Positions 55,703-64,000 of a stretch of 64,000 bases of DNA are shown one piece after another. The notes under the pieces are model-generated. The model saw only the letters and a list, made by a program, of their open reading frames with translations. It was not told the origin of the DNA and searched no databases. The position numbers and the translations under genes were made by a program. Position 1 is the first letter of the stretch. Each line of letters starts with the position of its first letter. The stretch covers positions 4,111,001 through 4,175,000 of the forward strand of contig NZ_CP090349.1 of the NCBI RefSeq assembly GCF_021398735.1. The letters run 5' to 3'. The DNA comes from Methylobacterium oryzae. Lineage in GTDB: Bacteria > Pseudomonadota > Alphaproteobacteria > Rhizobiales > Beijerinckiaceae.

Positions 55703-56149
55703 ATGGGCATGGCAGCGGGCGCATCGCAGGGCGGCAAGCGCCGCCGGCGCCGGGGCCGCCGCGGCGGACCCATCAACGAGATCAACATGACGCCGTTCAT
55801 CGACGTCGTGCTCGTGCTCCTGATCATCTTCATGGTCGCGGCGCCGATGATGACCGTTGGCGTCCCCCTCGACCTGCCGCAATCCAAGGCCTCGCCGCTC
55901 AATTCCGACGTGAAGCCGATCACCCTGTCGATCCGCCAGACCGGCCAGGTCTTCCTCGGCGAGGACGAGCTCACCGACGACTCGATCGTGCCGAAGCTCA
56001 TGGAGACCGCCAAGACCGGGACCGAGGAGCGCGTCTTCGTGCGCGGCGACAAGCGGGTCGATTACGGCCGCGTGGCGCAGGTGATGGCGATCGTGACCGG
56101 CGGCGGCTTCAAGAAGGTCGCCCTCGTCACCGAGCCTGAGCATCAGTAG
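55703..56149 (+). CDS. tolR: Tol-Pal system protein TolR
   Basis: A 148-residue partner of TolQ with one membrane helix bearing the proton-carrying Asp (NMTPFIDVVLVLLIIFMVAA; the Asp follows PFI), a basic cytoplasmic arm and a periplasmic domain ending VALVTEPEHQ. It is 9 nt from tolA. Confidence 0.95.
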   Translation: MGMAAGASQGGKRRRRRGRRGGPINEINMTPFIDVVLVLLIIFMVAAPMMTVGVPLDLPQSKASPLNSDVKPITLSIRQTGQVFLGEDELTDDSIVPKLMETAKTGTEERVFVRGDKRVDYGRVAQVMAIVTGGGFKKVALVTEPEHQ

Positions 56150-56158
56150 GGCCGTCCC

Positions 56159-57493
56159 GTGGAGTTCCGCTTCGACCGCAAGGAACCGGGTGTCTGGATC
56201 TCCGCCGGCACCCACGTCGCGCTCCTCGCGCTGGCGCTGGTCAGCGTCGCGGCCCCGGCCCTGCCGGAGGCCCAGGAGGGCGTGCCCGTCGAGGTGATCA
56301 CCGAGAACCAGTTCTCCGAGATCACCAAGGGCGAGCGGCAGGCCGACAAGCCGATGCCGAACGCCACGTCGCGGGCCGACCGCAAGGCCGAGAAGTTCGA
56401 GGACCGCGAGCCCGAGAATTCCAAGCAGGACGCGCCCACCGCGCCGACGCGCACGGCCGAGATGAAGCTCGCCAACGCGGACGAGATGCCGCTGCGCGGC
56501 GAGCCCGACCCGCAGGAGGCCGCCCAGGCAGCCAAGGCGGCGGAGAAGGCCGCGCAGGAGAAGCGCGACGCCGAGAAGGCGGCCGAGAAGGCAGCAGAGA
56601 AGGCGGCCGAGAAGGCCGCCGCGGAGAAGGCTGCCGCCAAGGCCGAGGCGAAGGCCAAGGCCGAGGCGGTCGCGAAGGCCGAGGCCGAGAAGCGCGAGCA
56701 GCTCGAGAAGCTGATCGAGAAGCAGGAAGCCGAGGCCGCGGCGGCCGCCCAGAAGGCCGCCGCGAAGAAGGCCGAAGCCGCCAAGGAGGCGGCCAAGGAA
56801 GCGGCCAAGAAGGCCGCCGACGCGAAGGCCAAGGCCGAGGCCGAAGCCGAGCGTCAGAAGGAGATCGCCGAGGCCAAGGCCGAAGCCGAGCGCGAGAAGG
56901 CGGAGGCCGCCGCCAAGGCGAAAGCCGAGGCCGCGAAGGCCGAGGCGGCCGCCAAAGCCGAGGCCGCCGCCAAGGCGAAGGCGAAGGCCATGGCGGACGC
57001 GAAGGCCAAGGCCGATGCCGAGGCCAAGGCGCGCAAGCAGGCCGAGCTCGCCGACAAGTTCAACGCCGGCGACATCCGCTCGATGCTCGCCTCGAAGGCG
57101 CCGTCGCAGTCGACCGGCGCCACAGGCCACGCGGTGCAGAAGGTGGCGGCGCTCGGCGCCGCGACCGGCAACGCGCAGCGCCTCTCGCCGTCGCTGCGCG
57201 ACGCCCTGGTCGGCCTGCTCCAGCAGCAGATCGAGCGGTGCTACTCGGCGCCGCCCGGCGCGGCCCAGGGCGTGGTCCTGCCGGTGCTCGACATCCGCCT
57301 GAACCCGAACGGCTCGCTCAGCACGGAGCCGCGGATCATGCGCGGCGGGGCTAGCGCGGTCGACCAGTCGATCGCGCAGGCCGCGCTCCGGGCGGTCCGC
57401 CGCTGCGCGCCGTACAACATTCCGGCCACCTACGCGCCGTACTACAACGACTGGAAGGCCATCAACGCGGAGTTCGAGTTCACGGCGACCTGA
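56159..57493 (+). CDS. tolA: Tol-Pal system protein TolA
   Basis: A 444-residue protein spanning the periplasm. One N-terminal helix (VWISAGTHVALLALALVSVA) anchors it. A long Ala/Lys/Glu-rich helical stalk (about residues 115-295) crosses the periplasm. The C-terminal domain (from about 340, with ERCYSAPPGA and two cysteines likely bonded) contacts TolB and Pal. The start is GTG 56159. The stalk repeats create long open frames on the other strand, which are not genes. Confidence 0.93.
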   Translation: MEFRFDRKEPGVWISAGTHVALLALALVSVAAPALPEAQEGVPVEVITENQFSEITKGERQADKPMPNATSRADRKAEKFEDREPENSKQDAPTAPTRTAEMKLANADEMPLRGEPDPQEAAQAAKAAEKAAQEKRDAEKAAEKAAEKAAEKAAAEKAAAKAEAKAKAEAVAKAEAEKREQLEKLIEKQEAEAAAAAQKAAAKKAEAAKEAAKEAAKKAADAKAKAEAEAERQKEIAEAKAEAEREKAEAAAKAKAEAAKAEAAAKAEAAAKAKAKAMADAKAKADAEAKARKQAELADKFNAGDIRSMLASKAPSQSTGATGHAVQKVAALGAATGNAQRLSPSLRDALVGLLQQQIERCYSAPPGAAQGVVLPVLDIRLNPNGSLSTEPRIMRGGASAVDQSIAQAALRAVRRCAPYNIPATYAPYYNDWKAINAEFEFTAT

Positions 57494-57559
57494 GGTCTTC
57501 CAGCCAGTGTCCCGCCGTCCCCGCGTTCCCGTCTGATCGTCACTCGGATCCGACCCACC

Positions 57560-58897
57560 ATGCTGCACCTCCCCTCCGTCGGGCGCCTCCCGACGTCCTA
57601 TGCCGCGCGCCTGCTCGCGCTCCTCGTGATGCTGACGGGCTTCCTGGCGGGGCCGGCCCAGGCGCAGCTGCAGCTGCGCATCGGCGGCGGCAACTTCCAG
57701 CCGATGCCCATCGCCATCGCGGATTTCGGCGGCGACCCGAGCCTCGCGGGCCTCGTCTCCGGCGTGGTCACCAACGACCTGCGTCGCTCCGGCTACTTCA
57801 CGCCGCTCGACCACGCCCGCTTCCCCGAGCAGCCGAACTTCGACGCCGCGCCGAACTTCGAGAAGTGGCGCGCCACCGGCGTGCAGGGCCTCGTCACCGG
57901 CCGAGTCGTCCGCGAGGGCGGCCGGGTCAAGGTCGAGTTCCGGCTCTGGGACGTGACCAACGGCCAGCAGATGACCGGCCAGCAATACGGCACCGACGCC
58001 GCCAACGTCCGGCGCACCGGCCACCTGATCGCCGACGGGGTCTACACCAAGATCACCGGCCTCGGACCCTGGTTCGATAGCCGCATCGCCTTCGTGGACG
58101 AGACCGGCCCCAAGGAGAACCGCCGCAAGCGCCTGATGGTCATGGACCAGGACGGCGCCAATGTCCGGGCGATCACCACCGGCGAGATGTCGATCGTGGC
58201 GCCGCGCTACTCGCCGGCCACGCAGGACATCGCCTTCATGGCCCAGGCCACCGGCCACCAGCCGCGGGTGCAGATGATCAACCTGGAGACCGGATCCCGC
58301 CAAGCGCTCGGCAACGTCGATTCGATGAGCGCGAGCCCGCGCTTCTCGCCGGACGGCCGGAAGATCGTGATGAGCGTCCAGCAGGGCGGCAACGCCGACA
58401 TCGTCACGATGGACCTCGCCTCGAAGGCCCAGCGCTCGATCACCAACGGCATGGCGATCGACACCTCGCCGACCTACTCGCCGGACGGATCACAGATCGC
58501 CTTCGAGTCCGACCGCGGCGGCTCCCAGCAGGTCTACGTGATGGGGGCGGACGGCTCGAACCCGCACCGGATCACCTTCGGCCCTGGCTCGGCCTCGCAG
58601 CCGGCCTTCTCGCCCCGAGGCGACCTGATCGCCTACACCCGCCAGCGCAACGGCGGCTTCGCCATCTGCGTCTCGAAGCCCGATGGCTCCGGCGAGCGCG
58701 TGCTCACCGAGGGCTTCCACAACGAGGGCCCGACCTTCGCGCCGAACGGCCAGTACGTGCTGTTCTTCCGCGATCCGGGCGGCCAGGGCGGCGGCAAGCT
58801 GTTCATGGTCGACATCACCGGCAAGGTGGAGCAGCCGGTCCCGACGCCCGCCTACGCGTCCGACCCGACCTGGTCTCCGCTGCTGTCGGGCCGCTGA
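57560..58897 (+). CDS. tolB: Tol-Pal system beta-propeller protein TolB
   Basis: A 445-residue periplasmic protein: a signal peptide ending at AQAQ, an N-terminal TolB domain (ADFGGDPSLAGLVSGVV), and a six-bladed propeller with repeated SPDG/TYSPDGS/FSPRGD motifs. It links TolA to Pal. In most relatives pal follows directly; here only a hairpin and an MFS gene on the other strand follow. Confidence 0.95.
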   Translation: MLHLPSVGRLPTSYAARLLALLVMLTGFLAGPAQAQLQLRIGGGNFQPMPIAIADFGGDPSLAGLVSGVVTNDLRRSGYFTPLDHARFPEQPNFDAAPNFEKWRATGVQGLVTGRVVREGGRVKVEFRLWDVTNGQQMTGQQYGTDAANVRRTGHLIADGVYTKITGLGPWFDSRIAFVDETGPKENRRKRLMVMDQDGANVRAITTGEMSIVAPRYSPATQDIAFMAQATGHQPRVQMINLETGSRQALGNVDSMSASPRFSPDGRKIVMSVQQGGNADIVTMDLASKAQRSITNGMAIDTSPTYSPDGSQIAFESDRGGSQQVYVMGADGSNPHRITFGPGSASQPAFSPRGDLIAYTRQRNGGFAICVSKPDGSGERVLTEGFHNEGPTFAPNGQYVLFFRDPGGQGGGKLFMVDITGKVEQPVPTPAYASDPTWSPLLSGR

Positions 58898-58908
58898 GCG
58901 CGTCGCGG

Positions 58909-58934
58909 AGCCCGGCTCACGGGGCGGGCTCCGG
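58909..58934 (+). terminator. Hairpin after tolB
   Basis: GGAGCCCG (58909-58916) pairs with CGGGCTCC (58927-58934), 11 nt after the tolB stop. No T-run. Confidence 0.5.
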
Positions 58935-59118
58935 GGCCGTTCCCGATTCTGGTGCAACGGTTCGGCAGGACGGCAGCTCCGGTCGAGAGAGCTGCGCCTT
59001 ACCCCTCTCCCCCACACGGGAGAGGGCACCCGCGTTTCGTGCGGCGCCGGCTCGCGGGGCCACGATCGCCACGGCCGTCATCCGGGACGCGTCGCGTCCC
59101 GAGCCGCGCGATGGCGCG

Positions 59119-60351
59119 CTATCCCTGCACCATCAGCCGGTCGCGGGCCCTCAGCGCCGGGAAGAGCCTGCCCCAGAGCAGTGCGACCCCGACCGTCGCG
59201 GCGCCGCCGACCACCACCGCCGGGACCGCGCCGATCGCGGCGGCGAGCAGCCCCGATTCGAACTCGCCGAGCTCGTTCGAGGCGCCGATGAACACCGTGT
59301 TCACCGCCGAGACGCGGCCGCGCATCGCGTCCGGCGTCTCGCCCTGCACGAAGGTCTGGCGCACGTAGACCGAGATCATGTCGGCGGCGCCCGTGACGAA
59401 CAGGCAGGCCATCGATAGCGGCAGCGACGTCGACAGCCCGAACGCGACCGTGGCGGCACCGAACACCGCGGCGGCGCGGAGCATGCGAACGCCCGCGTGG
59501 CGCCGCAGGGGGTAGTTCGCCAGCAGCACCGCCATGGCGACAGCTCCGAAGGCCGGCATGCTCCGGAGCGCGCCGAGGCCGAGCGGGCCGACGTGCAAGA
59601 CCTCCGCGGCGTAGATCGGCAGCAGCGCCGTGGCGCCGCCGAGCAGCACCGTGAACAGGTCGAGGCTGATCGCCCCGAGCACCACCGGCTGGGAGCGGAT
59701 GTAGTCGATCCCGGCCGAGAGCGCCGCCCAGGTGATCGGCGGCCGCTCGCTCACCGCCGCCGGCCGGTAGCGGATCAGCAGGGTCAGGGCGCTGGCCAGG
59801 GCGAAGCTGCCCCCTGCCCCGCCGAACACGACGGCGGGTCCGAGGGCGTAGAGGAAGCCGCCGAGCGCCGGCCCCATCACCGACGCGCTCTGCCAGAGGG
59901 ACGCGTTCCACGCGATCGCCGAGCCGAAGAGCGGCCCGGGCACCAGGGTCGGGAGCAGCGCCTGCAGGGCCGGGTTGGCGAAGGCCCGGGCCGTGCCGAC
60001 GACGATGACCAGGGCGTAGATCGGCCAGACGGAGTGCACGCCCGCGAGGGCGCAGGCGAGGAGGCCGAGGCTCGCCGCGCTCTGGAGCGCGAAGGCGGCG
60101 GCGCCGACGAGGCGCCGGTCGTAGGCGTCGGCGACGTGGCCGGTGATCAGCGCGCACAGCACCGCCGGCAGGAAGCCCGCGAGGCCCACGAGGCCCAGTG
60201 CCAGGGCGGAATGGGTCAGGTCGTAGACGTACCAGCCGATCGCCACCGCCTGCATCTGGTAGGCGAGGCCCGTGAGGAACCGGGCCGAGCCGAACAGGCG
60301 GAAGTCGCCGATGCCGAAGACGGCCCAGCCGGAACGATCATGCGCGGACAT
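59119..60351 (-). CDS. MFS transporter (EntS-like, MFS_3 family)
   Basis: A 410-residue major facilitator with about twelve membrane helices. The loop between helices 2 and 3 has GHVADAYDRRLV, the family's D-R signature, and a second loop contains MRGRVSAVNTVF. The MFS_3 group includes enterobactin exporter EntS and other small-molecule exporters; the substrate is unknown. It starts 38 nt before the DivL-like gene's end, on the same strand and downstream of it. Confidence 0.85.
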   Translation of the reverse strand: MSAHDRSGWAVFGIGDFRLFGSARFLTGLAYQMQAVAIGWYVYDLTHSALALGLVGLAGFLPAVLCALITGHVADAYDRRLVGAAAFALQSAASLGLLACALAGVHSVWPIYALVIVVGTARAFANPALQALLPTLVPGPLFGSAIAWNASLWQSASVMGPALGGFLYALGPAVVFGGAGGSFALASALTLLIRYRPAAVSERPPITWAALSAGIDYIRSQPVVLGAISLDLFTVLLGGATALLPIYAAEVLHVGPLGLGALRSMPAFGAVAMAVLLANYPLRRHAGVRMLRAAAVFGAATVAFGLSTSLPLSMACLFVTGAADMISVYVRQTFVQGETPDAMRGRVSAVNTVFIGASNELGEFESGLLAAAIGAVPAVVVGGAATVGVALLWGRLFPALRARDRLMVQG

Positions 60352-60388
60352 GCCTCCTGCTGCGCGGGACCGGCCGCGGAATCAAGCG

Positions 60389-63001
60389 CTACGGTGACGT
60401 TCGCCGGTCGGATGTCGGCGGCTCCGGCCTGCTCGACTGCAGTGTCAGGGTCGGCTTGCGCGGCGGCGGCGGCGGCGGAGGAGGAGGCGGCGACAGGACG
60501 GGCGGCTCGGGTTCGAGCGGCGGCGCGCGCCGGCCCTCGCCCGCGAGGTCGGTGGGAAACGTGCAGGTGACGCGGGTGCCGCTGCCCGGCGCGGTCTCCA
60601 GCTGCACCCGTCCCCCGTGCAGCTCGACGAAGGAGCGCACGATCGACAGGCCGAGGCCGACGCCCCGGTGGCGGGTTCCGAGGGTGTGGCTCTCGAAGCG
60701 GTTGAACACCGAATCGGCGATCTCGGGGGGCATGCCCCGGCCGTGGTCGCGCACGCTGAGGAGAAGCTCCTGCGCGGTCCGGCGGGCATGGACCTCCACG
60801 CGCTGGCCGGCATCCGAGAAGCCGACGGCGTTCGAGAGCAGGTTGAACAGGATCTGGCGCACCCGCTTCCCGTCGGCGTGGACGCTGCCGATATCCTCCG
60901 GCACGTCGAGGGCGAGGGTGATGTGCGATTCGGCGAGCCGGTCCTCGATGCCGCGGACGGCGGCCTCGATGGTGGCCTGGACGTCAACCTCCTCCCGCTG
61001 CAGCTCCAGCGAGCCGGCGTCGATCGAGGCAAGGTCGAGGATGTCATTGATGATGACGAGCAGCGCCGCCGAGGAGCGCATGATGTGGTCGGAATACTCG
61101 CGCTGGCGCTCGTTGAGCGCGCCGACGGTCTCGTCGCCGAGAAGCTGGGTGAAGCCGATGATGTTGGTGAGCGGGGAGCGCAGCTCGTAGGAGACGTGGT
61201 GCACGAAGGTGTCGCGCAGCTGCGCGGCCTTCTCCAGGGCATCATTCTTCTCGGTGAGCGCCCGCTCGACGTTCACACTCGCCGTGACGTCGATCAGGGT
61301 CAGGAGCGTCGCGCCCTCCGGGAGCGGCTGCGCGGCGCAGTCGAGCACGGTGCCGTCGACCACCTCGAGACGGCACGTCCGGGCCGTGCGCGATTCGAGG
61401 CCGACCACCGCGTCGCGGATGTCGAGCCACGGCTCCTCGACGGGGGCGAGCGCCCGGCAGGCGGCGATCACCGCGTCCACGTGCGGGCGCTCCTCGATCA
61501 TCTCCGGGTCGAGCCGCCACACGGTGAAGAAGGCGCGGTTGGCGAGGGACAGGCGCCCGTCCGCGCCGAACACGGCCACCGGCTCGGCCAGCGTGTCCAG
61601 GGTCTCGGCCTGCAGGCGGCGCAGGGCGTTGTAGCGGGACTCGGCGTTCAGGCGGTCGGAGACGTCGTCGAACAGGTAGGTCAGGCCGCCCTGCGGGTTC
61701 GGGTCCGCGACCACGCGCAGGGTCCGGCCGTCGGGCAGGTACCACCAGGTCTGGTTCGCCTCCGCGGCCCGGTAGGCGGACAGCACGCCCTGCTTCCAGC
61801 CGCGGAAATCCGCGTGCTCCTCGAGCTTCCGCTCCGCCCGCAGGTGGTCGAGGATCTCGCCGTCGGAGGGCCGGCCGTCGAGGAAGGCCTGATCGAGGTC
61901 CCAGAGCTGCCGGTAGGCGGCGTTGTGGAAGATCAGCCGCTGCGACACGTCGAACATCGCGACCGCGGTCGGCAGCTGGTCCAGGGTCCGCACGTTGGCG
62001 TTCATCTGCCGCTGCAGGTCGGCGCGGACGCTCTCGAGTTCCGACACGTCGATGGCGATGCCGACGCGGCCGGTCTCCAGCCCGGTCTCGAACACGTCGA
62101 GCATCCGCCGGTTCCCGGCCACGATGGCGGAGAGGCGCGGGACGCTCCGGGTCAGGCCGGCGAACCGGGCCGCCTCCTCGCGGGCGATCGTCTCGCGGGC
62201 CGGCCGGTCGAACAGCTCCAGGCCGGCATCGAGGGCGGCCTCGCGGCTCTCCGCCTCGACCGCCGCCACGTAGGCGGCGTTGATCCAGCTCAGGCCACCG
62301 TCGCGGTTGCGCCGCCAGACCGGCTGGGGGATCGCGTCGAGGAGCCCCGACAGGGCCGAGAGTCCCCGGCGGGTCTCGTCCAGGGTCGCGCGCAGGTCGG
62401 CGATCTCGCAGCGCTCCTGGCTGGTCTCGCGCAGGCGCAGGAGCGCCCGCCCCGCCACGGCCTGCCCGTGGGCCTCGATGTTGCGGCCGGTCTGGGTCCG
62501 CAGGCTCAGCGCGAAGCTGGTGCCGCGCGCCCGCAGGGTCTCCACGGCGGTCTCGACGGCGGCCGCGTCCGCGGCGACGAGCCACGTGCCGAAGGCCAAG
62601 ACGCGGCGGGCATAGCCGGAGGTCGGCCGCTCGCCGTGGATCGCGAGGCTGATGTCGCCCTCGACCACCGGCTCGCTGCGATGATCCCAGGTGACGATGA
62701 TCTGCCGCTCGGCGTTGAGGAGCATCTCGGCCCGGTCATGGGCGCCGCGCAGGACGTCGAGGGTCGCGGCGAGCTCGCGCTCGCGGCGGGTCCACCGGCC
62801 GCGCTCGTAGAGGTGCAGGAGCGACAGGATCACCGCGAAGGCGACGAGGCCGCCGAAGATCGCCAGGGCGGCCACGCTGTGGATCTCCCGCGCGGGATGC
62901 GCGGCGGCAGCCTCCGGCAGCTCGGCGAAGGCCGCGCTCGCCGTCGTCAGCGCGAGCGCGCCCACGCCGATCCGAACGTGTGTCGCACGACCGACACCCA
63001 T
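60389..63001 (-). CDS. divL: DivL-like PAS-domain histidine-kinase homologue with Tyr in the H-box
   Basis: An 870-residue membrane protein with an N-terminal signal-like segment and one clear helix (VAALAIFGGLVAFAVILSLL), several PAS-type domains (roughly 220-300, 325-440, 455-570), a dimerisation domain and an ATPase domain (NLLSNAVGFS, DHGRGMP, GVGLGLSIV). The residue that should be the phosphorylated His is Tyr605 (HHVSYELRSPL). That substitution is the hallmark of DivL, which in Caulobacter controls CckA and cell-cycle progression. The C-terminus carries a run of ten or more prolines. The kinase name does not mean it phosphorylates itself. Confidence 0.85.
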   Translation of the reverse strand: MGVGRATHVRIGVGALALTTASAAFAELPEAAAAHPAREIHSVAALAIFGGLVAFAVILSLLHLYERGRWTRRERELAATLDVLRGAHDRAEMLLNAERQIIVTWDHRSEPVVEGDISLAIHGERPTSGYARRVLAFGTWLVAADAAAVETAVETLRARGTSFALSLRTQTGRNIEAHGQAVAGRALLRLRETSQERCEIADLRATLDETRRGLSALSGLLDAIPQPVWRRNRDGGLSWINAAYVAAVEAESREAALDAGLELFDRPARETIAREEAARFAGLTRSVPRLSAIVAGNRRMLDVFETGLETGRVGIAIDVSELESVRADLQRQMNANVRTLDQLPTAVAMFDVSQRLIFHNAAYRQLWDLDQAFLDGRPSDGEILDHLRAERKLEEHADFRGWKQGVLSAYRAAEANQTWWYLPDGRTLRVVADPNPQGGLTYLFDDVSDRLNAESRYNALRRLQAETLDTLAEPVAVFGADGRLSLANRAFFTVWRLDPEMIEERPHVDAVIAACRALAPVEEPWLDIRDAVVGLESRTARTCRLEVVDGTVLDCAAQPLPEGATLLTLIDVTASVNVERALTEKNDALEKAAQLRDTFVHHVSYELRSPLTNIIGFTQLLGDETVGALNERQREYSDHIMRSSAALLVIINDILDLASIDAGSLELQREEVDVQATIEAAVRGIEDRLAESHITLALDVPEDIGSVHADGKRVRQILFNLLSNAVGFSDAGQRVEVHARRTAQELLLSVRDHGRGMPPEIADSVFNRFESHTLGTRHRGVGLGLSIVRSFVELHGGRVQLETAPGSGTRVTCTFPTDLAGEGRRAPPLEPEPPVLSPPPPPPPPPPRKPTLTLQSSRPEPPTSDRRTSP

Positions 63002-63372
63002 GGTTTGCCCCGCCCCCGTACCCGATGGCTGTCCGACCGGCGCGCGTCGCCGCGCGGCGCAGAAGGCACCGTTCCCGCGGCGATTCTCCCGAACCGCCGC
63101 AGCCCCATCGATCTAAGATTCGCCCGCACTCTAGGTGCGGCGGAATCGCCCCGGAAGGGGAACGAAGCGTGGCTTTGGGCAAAGTCGGCATAATCAGCCG
63201 TTAACGACACACAGAAGACACAGTTCGATTCGGCCGTCTGCGCTTGACAAACGAGAAGGCCCGGCGCAGCGCGCCGGGCCTCCAAATCTCTCCACCGGGC
63301 CGCGTCGCCGGATCGCGGCGGCGCGGTGCCGGCCCCGGGAACGAGGCCGTCCGCGCCAGCGATGATGCAGGC
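63002..63372. other. 371-bp region between ahcY and divL
   Basis: Holds the divL promoter region and a strong terminator for ahcY (separate entry). The part at 63100-63250 is less GC-rich. No gene seen. Confidence 0.4.
63257..63281 (-). terminator. Intrinsic terminator downstream of ahcY
   Basis: A perfect 11-bp stem (63257-63267 with 63271-63281) with a 3-nt loop. On the minus strand it runs into TCTCGTTTGTC, a moderate T-rich tail, about 90 nt past the ahcY stop. Confidence 0.75.
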
Positions 63373-64000
63373 TCAGTAGCGGTAGTGCTCGGGCTTGAAC
63401 GGGCCGCTCTCGGAGACGCCGATATAGGCGGCCTGATCGGGGCGGAGCTTCGAGAGCTTCACGCCGATCTTCTCCAGATGCAGGGCGGCGACCTTCTCGT
63501 CGAGGGTCTTCGGCAGGGTGTAGACCTGCTTCTGGTACTTGCCCGGGTTGGACCAGAGCTCGATCTGGGCCAGCGTCTGGTTGGTGAACGAGGCCGACAT
63601 CACGAAGGACGGGTGACCGGTGGCGTTGCCGAGGTTCACCAGGCGGCCCTCCGACAGGAGGATGATGCGGTGGCCGTCCGCGAAGGTGATCTCGTCCACC
63701 TGCGGCTTGATGTTCGACCACTTGAGGTTCTTCAGGCCGGCGACCTGGATCTCATTGTCGAAGTGGCCGATGTTGCAGACGATCGCCCGGTCCTTCATCG
63801 CCCGCATGTGGTCGATGGTGATGATGTCCTTGTTGCCCGTGGCGGTGACGAAGATGTCGGCGCGCGGGGCCGCATCCTCCATGGTCACGACCTCGTAGCC
63901 CTCCATCGCGGCCTGGAGCGCGCAGATCGGGTCGATCTCCGACACGAGCACGCGGCAGCCGGCGTTGCGCAGAGACGCGGCCGAACCCTTGCCCACGTCG
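63373..64000 (-). CDS. ahcY: Adenosylhomocysteinase (3'... C-terminal part, cut by window end)
   Basis: The C-terminal 208 or so residues of S-adenosylhomocysteine hydrolase, which splits SAH into homocysteine and adenosine with bound NAD and so keeps methylation running. Visible are the end of the NAD-binding motif ([13 protein letters not shown]), [41 protein letters not shown] (split at NLG), and the closing [10 protein letters not shown] with its C-terminal Lys and Tyr. The N-terminal half lies beyond the window. divL lies downstream on the same strand. Confidence 0.96.
   Translation of the reverse strand, partial: DVGKGSAASLRNAGCRVLVSEIDPICALQAAMEGYEVVTMEDAAPRADIFVTATGNKDIITIDHMRAMKDRAIVCNIGHFDNEIQVAGLKNLKWSNIKPQVDEITFADGHRIILLSEGRLVNLGNATGHPSFVMSASFTNQTLAQIELWSNPGKYQKQVYTLPKTLDEKVAALHLEKIGVKLSKLRPDQAAYIGVSESGPFKPEHYRY

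Noticed and set aside
54854..58303. A minus-strand open frame of about 1149 codons rich in Leu/Gly/Arg
   Set aside because: It is antisense to tolQRAB; the repeats mirror the TolA stalk codons.

Overview
The window looks like chromosome of a Methylobacterium/Methylorubrum-type alphaproteobacterium (Hyphomicrobiales). This rests on very high GC, several large chemoreceptors, an egtB-egtD ergothioneine pair, a ruvB-ybgC-tolQRAB block, a DivL-type kinase beside ahcY, GCG_CRPN-type secreted proteins, and many small proteins of the kind usual in that genus. Genus is an inference; no rRNA or marker search was possible. I see no insertion sequence, prophage or CRISPR array.

Layout. 0-3 kb: a partial membrane protein with its winged-helix regulator, an undecaprenyl-diphosphate-synthase-like gene, and coaBC. 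3-14 kb: a chemoreceptor, a secreted FKBP, then an SMC/condensin-like set of the JetABC (Wadjet) or MksFEB type. jetA and jetB overlap. jetC lies about 2 kb further on, separated by a REP-like palindrome and a second chemoreceptor on the opposite strand. No JetD/MksG nuclease gene is visible. 14-24 kb: an envelope group (HtrA-like protease, small secreted protein, membrane J-domain protein, D,D-carboxypeptidase with SPOR domain), a phasin-like protein, clpS-clpA and an exported amine oxidase. 23-28 kb: a minus-strand egtB-egtD-cyclase operon, then murI and a secreted Cache-like protein. 28-32 kb: several small proteins and a DUF47-Pit phosphate transport pair. 32-35 kb: two GCG_CRPN-type secreted proteins beside an OmpR/EnvZ-type two-component system; matching direct-repeat boxes sit in front of the regulator gene and near the secreted genes. 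35-47 kb: mixed metabolism (tartrate/malate dehydrogenase, leuC, 2-hydroxyacid dehydrogenase, cytochrome b561, FMN reductase, ETF-beta-lysine-methyltransferase-like protein, glycosyltransferase), plus tRNA-Leu(CAG) with promoter and terminator. 47-51 kb: topoisomerase IB, a LuxR-type regulator, a GGDEF protein with an altered receiver, and small proteins. 51-59 kb: ruvB, a DUF4142 secreted protein, ybgC, an HpcH/HpaI aldolase and tolQRAB, with no pal following. 59-64 kb: an MFS transporter, a DivL-like kinase with Tyr in place of the phospho-His, and the C-terminal part of ahcY, cut by the window end.

The observations most worth following up are the split, nuclease-less JetABC-type locus; the shared TGTAAC-type boxes around the two-component system; the 20-bp direct repeat that replaces the expected CoaC cysteine motif in coaBC; and the Tyr605 H-box of the DivL-like protein.
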